Source: a virus
IMG/VR virus record: IMGVR_UViG_3300001533_003597
Span: 1-32,082 of that record
Length of the DNA: 32,082 nucleotides
Direction: 5' to 3' (one strand)
The position numbers were made by a program, and so were the translations under genes. Of the stretch, positions 1 through 5,933 are shown piece by piece (the first letter of the stretch is position 1; each line of letters opens with the position of its first letter). The notes under the pieces are model-generated. The model was not told the origin of the DNA. It ran no database searches and saw nothing but the letters and a program-made list of their open reading frames with translations.

Positions 1-130
1 TATGTAGGCGCCGGCGAGGATGCTACGGGCGTGTCGTGGAGGCCCGACCTGGTGGGACGGCGACTTCGACGGCGACGGGGATGTGGACCTGGACGATTTC
101 GCCATACTCAAGAACAATTTTGGAGACTGA
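1..130 (+). CDS. C-terminal fragment of a dockerin-like (EF-hand repeat) protein, cut by the window edge
   Basis: The frame ending at TGA 128-130 encodes W-W-D-G-D-F-D-G-D-G-D-V-D-L-D-D-F-A-I-L and then KNNFGD. This is the Ca2+-binding loop and helix of a type I dockerin or EF-hand repeat, a common C-terminal ending of secreted proteins in Planctomycetes (family knowledge). The frame has a stop at 5-7. The natural upstream continuation (VGAGEDATGVSWRPD, from position 4) lies in a different frame, so there is an apparent frameshift near positions 48-54, either a sequencing error or a decayed gene. Base composition is GC-rich, unlike the genes after 600. The rest of the protein lies outside the window, so its function is unknown. 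Confidence 0.5.
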
Positions 131-132
131 CC

Positions 133-504
133 ATGACAACTGAAAACGAGGACCTTCGCGCCCTAGACCACTGGTGTGCGACGGAGGTAATGGGGTGGAA
201 GTTTTTGCCCAATCCGCTGGAGCCTGATGAAAGCCCGTCGTGGATTCAAGGCGTGGGCAAGGCGATCTGGACAAAGGACTGGCACCCCACCGTAGATGCC
301 GACCAGGCGTTGGGGGTGCTGGAGAAGTGGATCTCCCACGATCCAGAGAACAGAGACAGCTTCATATCAAACCTCTACATAAACGGCACCATCGTCTGGC
401 AAGTGACATTGATCCCAAACCGGAAGGAAGATGTGGACGCAGCAATCGTCAAAGATAGTCGTCCTGCTCTCGCCATCTGCCGGGCGGTTCGGGAGGGTAG
501 CTGA
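133..504 (+). CDS. Phage ABA-sandwich-domain-like protein
   Basis: A 123-residue protein beginning MTTENEDLRALDHWCATEVM, two bases after the preceding stop. The pattern 'LDHWCATEVMGW', then a variable loop, a central hydrophobic strand (TIVWQVTLIP) and an Ala/Cys-rich C-terminal helix (RPALAICRAV) resembles the small phage ABA-sandwich family. That family is of unknown function and common in phages and prophages. An upstream in-frame ATG at 31 would run through the dockerin region and give a low-complexity Arg-rich N-terminus, so I prefer 133. The gene is GC-rich like its left neighbour and ends exactly where the composition turns AT-rich. Confidence 0.6.
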   Translation: MTTENEDLRALDHWCATEVMGWKFLPNPLEPDESPSWIQGVGKAIWTKDWHPTVDADQALGVLEKWISHDPENRDSFISNLYINGTIVWQVTLIPNRKEDVDAAIVKDSRPALAICRAVREGS

Positions 505-598
505 AGAAGAATATTATTCTCCAAACGAGCAACGTGAATATCGTTTACATGTTGAGCATATTGTTCGTTGGATGAAATTGTACGGGTACACTAGATAA
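503..598 (+). pseudogene. 3' remnant of an AT-rich gene at a mosaic junction
   Basis: In the frame starting at 503 the sequence reads EEEYYSPNEQREYRLHVEHI and then VRWMKLYGYTR before a TAA at 596-598. These 31 residues look like protein (amphipathic, aromatic), and there is no good start codon in the frame. Upstream the frame runs back into the GC-rich ABA-sandwich gene, where it makes no plausible protein. The simplest reading is that recombination, or an assembly join, near 500 placed a GC-rich block over the 5' part of an AT-rich phage gene. It could also be chance. The remaining bases between 599 and 638 hold nothing I can identify. Confidence 0.35.
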
Positions 599-638
599 AC
601 TGAAACAAAATAAACTCCCTCTTAATACAAGGACAGTC

Positions 639-713
639 AGTGCACTAGCTCAATTTAGGCAGAGCAACTGACTTTTAATCAGTAGGTTGTGGGTTCGAGT
701 CCCACGTGCACTA
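639..713 (+). tRNA. tRNA-Lys (anticodon UUU)
   Basis: A full cloverleaf can be drawn. The 7-bp acceptor stem is AGTGCAC (639-645) with GTGCACT (706-712), with discriminator A at 713. The D stem is GCTC/GAGC. The anticodon stem is ACTGA/TCAGT around loop CTTTTAA, with anticodon TTT at 674-676. The variable loop has 5 bases. The T stem is GTGGG/CCCAC around TTCGAGT. CCA is not encoded. The tRNA sits only 15 bases before the ligase start codon, so it is probably excised from the leader of the early operon transcript. It would decode AAA, the lysine codon that dominates this AT-rich genome. Confidence 0.93.
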
Positions 714-728
714 TCAGGAGAATAAAAA

Positions 729-1526
729 ATGTATGATCCCATGCTCGCAAAATTCTGGGCAGCACACAAACATAAGATACAATATCCAGTCTTCGTCCAG
801 CCCAAGATAAATGGAGTCCGTCTTCTAGTAGATGCAGAAGGGAATACTTGTTCTCGACGACACAAACCGCTAAATGTTCCAGAAGAAGTATTAGAAGAAC
901 TTTCTGCATTTCTTCCATTAGAATTAGACGGAGAACTTTACTTGCATGGTTTTCCTCTTTCCAGGATTTCTGGGAATGCTAGAAGAATAGTAAATAGAAA
1001 ACAAGATCTACCATTAGAATACTATATCTTCGACTTTTTTGATCCTGTTCTCATTTTTAAAGATCGTTTACAAATTTTGGAAAGTTGTTTTCAAGTTTTC
1101 CGAGAACAGTTTCCTGTTTCTAGAATCAAATTAGTCCCAACAACAATAGTCCATAAAGAAAAACAGATTTTATCCCTATTTGAAAGATATATAGAACAAG
1201 GATATGAAGGAGGTATTATCAGAATAAATGCTCCATATGTTCAAGGCAGAACTGATAAGCTTTTGAAACACAAACCCTGGACCTATGTCAATGTTCTTGT
1301 TACTTCTACAGTAGAGGGAAAAGGCAAATATAAAGGAATGCTAGGAGCCCTTGTTGTTACCAAAGACAATTGGTCATGCAATGTAGGTTCTGGTTTTGTT
1401 GATCAAGACAGAAAAGAAATATGGGAAAATAGAAAAAGAATAAAAGGAAAAACAATAAAAATAAAGTACCTCGAATTAACAGCATATGGAATTCCTTATT
1501 CTCCTATTTTTGTCGATTTCAAATAG
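729..1526 (+). CDS. ATP-dependent DNA ligase
   Basis: A 265-residue short viral-type ligase that seals nicks in duplex DNA through an enzyme-adenylate intermediate. Motif I is K26-I-N-G-V-R31, with K26 as the adenylated lysine; Asn replaces the usual Asp of KxDG. Motif III is L66-D67-G68-E69, motif IIIa YYIFDFF is at 98-104, motif IV E160-G-G-I-I-R165 and motif V K180-H-K182. Residues 185-265 form the OB-fold domain. It has no N-terminal DNA-binding domain, as in other minimal phage ligases. The ribosome site CAGGAG lies 8 bases before the ATG, directly after the tRNA. It is the first protein of the replication operon. Confidence 0.92.
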   Translation: MYDPMLAKFWAAHKHKIQYPVFVQPKINGVRLLVDAEGNTCSRRHKPLNVPEEVLEELSAFLPLELDGELYLHGFPLSRISGNARRIVNRKQDLPLEYYIFDFFDPVLIFKDRLQILESCFQVFREQFPVSRIKLVPTTIVHKEKQILSLFERYIEQGYEGGIIRINAPYVQGRTDKLLKHKPWTYVNVLVTSTVEGKGKYKGMLGALVVTKDNWSCNVGSGFVDQDRKEIWENRKRIKGKTIKIKYLELTAYGIPYSPIFVDFK

Positions 1527-1536
1527 GTCATTAGTA

Positions 1537-1758
1537 ATGCATGATATTAAACCAGGCAAATACAAATGTACCAAATGTGGTAAAATCAAACCGGCTTCTG
1601 AATTCTATGTAGATGGGAGAAAGAAAAATGGGATCTCTTCCTGGTGTAAATCTTGTTCAATGGAAATGGCCAAGATAAACCGGGAGAAAAGAAAAATGGA
1701 ACAAATCAATGCTCTTAGTAAGATGCACAAAATGCAAACAATTAAAACGGATGAGTAG
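1537..1758 (+). CDS. Small zinc-ribbon protein, copy 1
   Basis: A 73-residue protein with C-T-K-C-G-K at residues 9-14 and C-K-S-C about 26 residues later, separated by the pattern 'KPASEFY..GRKKNGISSW'. The same four-Cys module precedes HNH/endonuclease VII-like domains in other phage proteins. Here it stands alone with a basic tail and no nuclease residues. I chose ATG 1537 because an earlier in-frame start at 1486 lies within the ligase gene and adds only hydrophobic shadow sequence. Its 3' end overlaps the next gene, a paralogue, by 50 bases. Role unknown; nucleic-acid or protein binding is inferred. Confidence 0.7.
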   Translation: MHDIKPGKYKCTKCGKIKPASEFYVDGRKKNGISSWCKSCSMEMAKINREKRKMEQINALSKMHKMQTIKTDE

Positions 1759-1915
1759 CTTTCCCAAAGATGCCAGAAAAACAAATGGCATATCTTCTTG
1801 GTGTGTTTCCTGTCACATGAAAGCAGTAGAAGAGCATAGGACCAAAAATCCTACTTCAGCTAGTTCAAAACAAGAGAAATACAGAAAAAGGAAGGAGAGA
1901 GATGAAGTGGAGTAG
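1709..1915 (+). CDS. Small zinc-ribbon protein, copy 2 (paralogue of the preceding gene)
   Basis: A 68-residue protein with C6-T-K-C9 and C32-V-S-C35 around 'FPKDARKTNGISSW'. It is clearly homologous to the gene before it (shared CTKC, R-K-x-N-G-I-S-S-W-C and C-x-x-C), followed by a charged, Lys/Glu-rich helical tail. It overlaps both neighbours: 50 bases with copy 1 in another frame and 14 bases with the next gene. Expression is therefore probably translationally coupled. A duplication followed by overlap of the reading frames is the simplest history. No enzymatic residues are seen. Confidence 0.7.
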   Translation: MLLVRCTKCKQLKRMSSFPKDARKTNGISSWCVSCHMKAVEEHRTKNPTSASSKQEKYRKRKERDEVE

Positions 1916-2096
1916 ACTTGCTAATGAAAACCATAACTTATCTTGTGACATTTGTGAAAGAACAGATCGACCTGTCTATGTTCTCAGAGGAGAAAACGGA
2001 AAAAGTTCCATTCTCATGTGTGATTTCTGTTCAATTGATATAGTACCAGAAATAGAATTAAAAGGAGAAAAGACACAAGAAGGCAATATTTTTTAG
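1902..2096 (+). CDS. Small CxxC-CxxC protein
   Basis: A 64-residue protein with C15-D-I-C18 and C40-D-F-C43, so it could hold one zinc ion. The spacer contains a short beta-hairpin-like segment (RPVYVLRGENGKSSILMC). It is preceded by a strong ribosome site (GGAAGGAGAG) about 5 bases before ATG 1902, inside the tail of the previous gene. It is third in a row of small zinc-binding proteins but is not obviously a copy of the other two. Function unknown. Confidence 0.65.
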   Translation: MKWSRLANENHNLSCDICERTDRPVYVLRGENGKSSILMCDFCSIDIVPEIELKGEKTQEGNIF

Positions 2097-2134
2097 TTTT
2101 TCAATGCTAAGAAACAAACTAAGATGACAATCGA

Positions 2135-2156
2135 TATTTGGCAATGTTGCCAAATA
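2135..2156. promoter_or_regulatory. 22-bp palindrome before the basic-protein gene
   Basis: The arms TATTTGGCAA (2135-2144) and TTGCCAAATA (2147-2156) are perfect complements around a TG centre. The site lies in the 80-base gap after the zinc-ribbon genes and ends 9 bases before the ribosome site AGGAGA of the gene at 2177. It could be a protein operator or an RNA stem-loop controlling or processing the message. No T-run follows, so it is not an intrinsic terminator. Confidence 0.5.
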
Positions 2157-2176
2157 AAACTTTTAGGAGAGCCGAA

Positions 2177-2542
2177 ATGGCCAAGTCGACAGAGGCAAAA
2201 AAAGAGAAGAACAGTAAGGAAGACAAGGAGAAAGGAAAAAAGAGAAAGAAAACAACCATTAGTTTTCTCGTCTGCGCTTATCTTGACAAAAAACCTGACG
2301 CAGACACAAAAGAAGTTCGGGATCATATTGTGGAGAATGGTTTTCCTGATACCAAATTCAATAAGTCTCATCTTGCTTGGTACAAATACCAGCTCCGCAA
2401 AGGAAAATTGAAACTCCCGTCTGGAAAAGAGTTCCCTAAGTCGAATAGGAAAAAGACAGCAAAAAAGGAGACTAACACTTCCAAATCAACAACCAAGAAA
2501 ACCAAGAAGACTAAGAAAACCAAAAAGGCAAAAAAGGACTAA
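2177..2542 (+). CDS. Lysine-rich histone-like DNA-binding protein (putative)
   Basis: A 121-residue protein in three parts. It has a charged Lys/Glu N-terminus (1-27) and a compact helical core (about 28-82, TISFLVCAYLDKKPDADTKE onward, including FNKSHLAWYKYQLRKGKLKLP) that may be a small DNA-binding fold. It ends in a histone H1-like tail of repeated T-K-K units. I chose ATG 2177 over the in-frame ATG at 2138 because AGGAGAGCCGAA sits just before it, and because 2138 lies inside the palindrome. With the next small gene it forms a cassette between the palindrome and a strong terminator, suggesting high expression. Nucleoid coating or packaging is inferred. Confidence 0.65.
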   Translation: MAKSTEAKKEKNSKEDKEKGKKRKKTTISFLVCAYLDKKPDADTKEVRDHIVENGFPDTKFNKSHLAWYKYQLRKGKLKLPSGKEFPKSNRKKTAKKETNTSKSTTKKTKKTKKTKKAKKD

Positions 2543-2571
2543 TTCAGAACCTTCTTCTTTAGGAACTTCAA

Positions 2572-2742
2572 ATGGCAAAGAAAGAACGCGTTGATATTCC
2601 CATGCATGTGGGTAAGGTTTGTAAGAGCAGCATTCGTTATGAGTCTGACGATCCTACTGCTCTTATCACAAACGTATATGTAAACAAGTCTTTTTCTTCA
2701 GAAATGCCTGATAAAATCATTATCAGTATTTCTCAAGACTAA
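2572..2742 (+). CDS. Conserved-looking small phage protein (56 aa)
   Basis: The frame begins MAKKERVDIPMHVGKVCKSS and ends KIIISISQD. AGGA lies 8 bases before ATG 2572, and the TAA is immediately followed by a strong terminator. The alternating hydrophobic pattern (VDIPMHVGKV, ALITNVYVNKS, KIIISIS) suggests a small all-beta protein. C- and G-ending codons are more frequent than in most neighbours, as in the basic protein and the SSB-like gene, which fits an abundantly made product. Function unknown. Confidence 0.6.
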   Translation: MAKKERVDIPMHVGKVCKSSIRYESDDPTALITNVYVNKSFSSEMPDKIIISISQD

Positions 2743-2750
2743 AGTTTCTT

Positions 2751-2793
2751 GCCAGCAGTCATTTATCTGTTTAAATGGCTGCTGGCTTTTTTT
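2751..2793 (+). terminator. Strong intrinsic terminator
   Basis: GCCAGCAGTCATTTA (2751-2765) pairs with 2772-2786 over 15 positions with one G-T wobble. The loop is 6 bases (TCTGTT), and seven T residues follow (2787-2793). It closes the small-protein cassette and separates it from the base-modification and polymerase genes downstream. Those genes therefore need read-through or their own promoter; I see no convincing promoter in the 31 bases before the next start. Confidence 0.88.
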
Positions 2794-2823
2794 CTACTAA
2801 CTTTTTGGAAAAAGGAACTAACA

Positions 2824-3918
2824 ATGGCTTTTTTGACAGTTGGTAATACTTGGGATTACTCTTTACTTAGACTAATTAGTAGTCTGAACATGGAGTACAC
2901 AGAAACAAAAGTAATAACTGACACTCTCTTTGGCAATACCACAATAAATCCTATAGGTAATGCAAGAACTACTAATCGTCTTCAAGACTTATCTATGGAA
3001 CAAACACAGGAATTCATAGAAGAGGCCCATAAATTAGGCATACGTGTTGCCTGGACAATTAATGTTTCCTGTGTAGGCAATACAGCCGAATTTGTTAATT
3101 GGATAATGTCTAACAAAAAATGGCTAAGGAACTTTTTCTCCGAACTTAATCCAGATATTCTAATCATAGCAAACCCCTTAGTTATGCTTACCTTAACTGA
3201 GATAGGTATCGATATCCCAATAGAAATCTCTACCATTGCCAATATCTCAGAACCTAATCAAATTGCATACCTCATCAGTTTAGGATGTAACATTACCCGA
3301 GTCTGTTTACCAGTACATCAGAATAGAAATATAGAATTCCTTTCTTCTATGGGGCGTTTTGGTAAAACCCACGGTATTGAAATGGAAGTCATAGCTAATG
3401 AGTTTTGTTTCTTAGACAAATGCAACTGTGAAGGAGTTTTTAGACGTTCTTGCTATGACATGAATGCCCATGCTACAGAAAAAGGAGAAGTGGACAATGT
3501 TTTCTCTTTTCCTCGTAAACTTTGTACTGAAGCAAGATTAAGGGATCCTGTTAATTGGTTAAGAGCAAAATGGATTCTACCACAGATGATGCCTCAATAT
3601 GAAGATTTAGGCATACATCATTTTAAGATAACCGGTAGAACTCATCCAACTGCTTTCTTGGCTAATATTCTTCCGCATTATTATTCCAGACTTTTCCATG
3701 GAAACTTGTTAGAGTTATGGCCCCACATACAGACAATAGGGAAAAAGAACTTCCAAGAAACACAAAAGGAAACAATTTCCAATGCTCCTTTTATCAACAC
3801 AAAAGGCTTAGATTGGTTCACACAACACATTCTATCAAAATGTAAAAATGATTGTTCTTCTTGTTCCTTTTGCCAAATAGCATATGCCAAATTAAGAAAG
3901 GAAGGATATGTTTCATGA
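2824..3918 (+). CDS. U32 peptidase-family protein (Fe-S hydroxylase-like), phage-encoded
   Basis: A 364-residue protein with a TIM-barrel-like series of strands (VAWTINVSCVGNT, DILIIANPLVML, PIEISTIANISEP, ITRVCLP, GIEMEVIANEF). A Cys cluster follows: C195, C200, C202, C210 and C234, in the context E193-F-C...C-x-C...R-R-S-C-Y. This matches the U32 family. Its characterised members (TrhP, RlhA, UbiU/UbiV) hold a 4Fe-4S cluster and hydroxylate tRNA U34, 23S rRNA C2501 or ubiquinone precursors without O2; most are not peptidases. A second cluster, C340-x3-C344-x2-C347-x2-C350, lies at the C-terminus. I chose ATG 2824 (AAAGGAACTAACA before it); the longer frame from 2749 runs through the terminator. 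The substrate is unknown. Confidence 0.75.
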   Translation: MAFLTVGNTWDYSLLRLISSLNMEYTETKVITDTLFGNTTINPIGNARTTNRLQDLSMEQTQEFIEEAHKLGIRVAWTINVSCVGNTAEFVNWIMSNKKWLRNFFSELNPDILIIANPLVMLTLTEIGIDIPIEISTIANISEPNQIAYLISLGCNITRVCLPVHQNRNIEFLSSMGRFGKTHGIEMEVIANEFCFLDKCNCEGVFRRSCYDMNAHATEKGEVDNVFSFPRKLCTEARLRDPVNWLRAKWILPQMMPQYEDLGIHHFKITGRTHPTAFLANILPHYYSRLFHGNLLELWPHIQTIGKKNFQETQKETISNAPFINTKGLDWFTQHILSKCKNDCSSCSFCQIAYAKLRKEGYVS

Positions 3919-4451
3919 GATACCCATTAGATCAATTTCATAATCCAGCAATTGAAGAACCCTGTGACGGGGATTCTCTTATAGACATAGAGAGATGGTG
4001 TACTAGATATAATCAATTGTATAATATCCAAAACGCAATTACTAGATTCTGTATTGGGGCTTATCAAGTAGGACAAGCCCTAAAAGACACCTCAATAACA
4101 AGAGAATTTCGCATAGAAGCAATTGGGGCTAGTGTACTCCATACTATCTGTGCTTTGAAAATGGCTAAAGGAAGTATAGCTCATCTAGGTCAGGTCCATC
4201 TGTCAAGCATAGAAGGAATAATAGATATTAGAAAAACATTCGAAGCACAATGTCTGTTAATCCAACAATTCTTTTATCTTTGTGGAAGTGATGTAGGACA
4301 AATCAGGAAAAAAAGAATCAACATAGGAGAAATAGAGCAACTAACACAGGTATATGTCCAAAATATAGTAAGACTCATTCTTCCTAAAGAAAGAAGCAAA
4401 GGAATAGAACAAGCTTCAACTCAGCTCTTGAACAAGGAATTCGAAAAGTGA
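3915..4451 (+). CDS. Unknown helical protein of the modification cluster
   Basis: A 178-residue protein starting MRYPLDQFHNPAIEEPCDGD at ATG 3915, which overlaps the upstream stop (ATGA) and has AAGGAAGG in front. It is predominantly helical by inspection (IERWCTRYNQLYNIQNAITR, EFRIEAIGASVLHTICALKM). There is no membrane segment and no motif I recognise. The fold size would suit an all-alpha MazG-like protein, but the E-x-x-E/E-x-x-D metal motif is not visible, so I do not call it that. Tight coupling to the U32-like gene before it and the glycosylase-like gene after it suggests a shared job. Confidence 0.6.
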   Translation: MRYPLDQFHNPAIEEPCDGDSLIDIERWCTRYNQLYNIQNAITRFCIGAYQVGQALKDTSITREFRIEAIGASVLHTICALKMAKGSIAHLGQVHLSSIEGIIDIRKTFEAQCLLIQQFFYLCGSDVGQIRKKRINIGEIEQLTQVYVQNIVRLILPKERSKGIEQASTQLLNKEFEK

Positions 4452-5104
4452 ATAATAGAACAAAGACAAAAATCAGATTAATAGCAAGAGATAAAAGAGA
4501 AACAAAACTAAACATGGTAGCTAAAGCCATTTTAGATTGTTCACAATGTCTCCATTTGGCTAGAGGAACTGGATATGGAGATCCATTAAGTAGAATAATG
4601 ATAGTAGCTCAATCTCTTCATGCTCCTTGCCCTTTCACAGAAAAAGAAATTCCTTTTGTCGGACCTTCCTATGTAGACTCAGGAGATGTTCTTTTTTCTG
4701 CATTAGAAAGAGCTTCTATTCGGGTAGAAGATTGTTGGACTACTAATCTAGTTAAATGTCATACACCTAAGAACAGACCAAGCACAAATGAAGAAATACA
4801 AAAATGTAAACATTTTCTTGAGCTAGAACTTTCCATTATAAAACCTTTATTTGTTTTTGCTCTTGGTAATCAAGCTTTTACTTTTCTCAAATCTTCTAGT
4901 TCAGTAGCCAAGAAACACATTCGAGCACATCATACGTATACAGTTAAAAGCAAGTATTATGGAGTAGATTTGAAATTTTTCCTTATCCATCTCAAACATC
5001 CTAGTTGGGCCATGCGAAATGGAGAAGTAGAAGAAGAAAGATGGGTAATGGAAGCTGCCAAACAATTCAAAAGAGCTAAAAGAGTAATAGAAAGAGAGGA
5101 GTAA
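4448..5104 (+). CDS. Family 4-like uracil-DNA glycosylase with an altered active-site motif
   Basis: A 218-residue protein with the four Fe-S ligand positions of family 4/5 glycosylases: C31-S-Q-C34, C104 (in N-L-V-K-C) and C120 (in I-Q-K-C-K). It also has PFVGPS (69-74), the N100-L-V-K-C-H-T-P strand and the C-terminal HPS motif (184-186). Motif A, normally G-E-x-P-G, reads V53-A-Q-S-L-H-A-P60, so the usual active-site residues are lost. The protein may bind or excise another base, or may be inactive. The GTG start at 4448 overlaps the previous stop and has AAGGA upstream. ATG 4514 would give a more typical 196-residue protein. Confidence 0.8.
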   Translation: MNNRTKTKIRLIARDKRETKLNMVAKAILDCSQCLHLARGTGYGDPLSRIMIVAQSLHAPCPFTEKEIPFVGPSYVDSGDVLFSALERASIRVEDCWTTNLVKCHTPKNRPSTNEEIQKCKHFLELELSIIKPLFVFALGNQAFTFLKSSSSVAKKHIRAHHTYTVKSKYYGVDLKFFLIHLKHPSWAMRNGEVEEERWVMEAAKQFKRAKRVIEREE

Positions 5105-5105
5105 A

Positions 5106-5924
5106 ATGATTTTTCGTCAACTACAAGGCCTTTCAAATCTTTGTCATTCTTCACCTTTATCTGAAGATGAGATAAAGACTTTTCTTAACCTAAGAGAAGA
5201 AGACATCAATGATATTTTAGATTCTTCAATTGCTCCTTTTTACATCTCTCATCAGAGAAAGCATGCTGATATCCCTGGCATTTCATCTTGGTGGGACTTC
5301 ATGCTTGGAAACAAAATAAAAGAAACAAGGAAAGTAGCTTTTACTTCAGAAATATATATGAAAGCTATGTTGTTCCGTTGTTTCCTGTGTTATAAGCACA
5401 TGCCTATAGGATTACTAAGAAGAATAATAAATAAAAAAGATAAGATACTAGATTTGGGAGGAGGACCTGGTTTCTTTTCTGCCTTGTCTTTTATATTTGG
5501 AGCAGAACCTCATTATTTAGATAAGGAAAGTATTGCTTCAAAACTCACCCAAGCATTCAAACAAAACATTTGTGTTTTATTCGGTAATTTTCCTGAAGTC
5601 CTTCTTCCTTCCCCATTTAAGACAATTTTTGCCAATGAAGTTTTTCATGGAAGAAGTAAAGAAGAACAAGTACATTGGATAAGGAATCTATTACCGAACA
5701 TCTTAGAAAATAAAGGAAAAATCATAGTAAATGAGGTAACTCCCAAGGGCTCTACTCTATATAGTCGTTTCTTTGATAGCAGGATAAAAACAATGACAGA
5801 TGGAAAAGGTTCAGCTCTGACTCCAAAGGAACTTATCCATTTGTTCGGAGACCAATATACTATTACCAATTTGGTAACTTGGCATTCTCTCCCATACTAC
5901 ACTGCCATTTTTGAAAAGGAATAA
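5106..5924 (+). CDS. Class II (COMT/acetylserotonin-type) SAM-dependent O-methyltransferase
   Basis: A 272-residue protein. Residues 1-110 are a helical N-terminal domain. Residues 111-272 form a Rossmann methyltransferase: motif I I114-L-D-L-G-G-G-P-G122, an acidic residue after strand 2 (D139), and GNFPE (160-164). The segment NEVFHGRSKEEQVHWIRNLL, then GKIIVNEVTPKG, matches the 'LHDWSDE...GGKVIIVE' region of class II O-methyltransferases. H181 falls at the catalytic-base histidine. The family methylates hydroxyl groups on aromatic rings; the substrate here is unknown. GAGGAG lies 5 bases before ATG 5106. The close coupling to the U32-like gene suggests it methylates a hydroxyl made by that protein. 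Confidence 0.75.
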   Translation: MIFRQLQGLSNLCHSSPLSEDEIKTFLNLREEDINDILDSSIAPFYISHQRKHADIPGISSWWDFMLGNKIKETRKVAFTSEIYMKAMLFRCFLCYKHMPIGLLRRIINKKDKILDLGGGPGFFSALSFIFGAEPHYLDKESIASKLTQAFKQNICVLFGNFPEVLLPSPFKTIFANEVFHGRSKEEQVHWIRNLLPNILENKGKIIVNEVTPKGSTLYSRFFDSRIKTMTDGKGSALTPKELIHLFGDQYTITNLVTWHSLPYYTAIFEKE

Positions 5925-5933
5925 AACACCACA

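Noticed and set aside
639-713. tRNA as a prophage attachment site
   Set aside because: No integrase is visible and I found no second copy of the tRNA 3' half elsewhere in the window.
2136-2156. Palindrome at 2135-2156 as a terminator
   Set aside because: No T-run follows and the next gene starts 20 bases later.
2749-2823. N-terminal extension of the U32-like protein
   Set aside because: The extension is encoded by the terminator hairpin and T-run. ATG 2824 has its own ribosome site.
2824-3918. Calling the U32-like gene a protease
   Set aside because: No catalytic protease residues are evident. The Cys cluster fits the Fe-S hydroxylase branch of the family.
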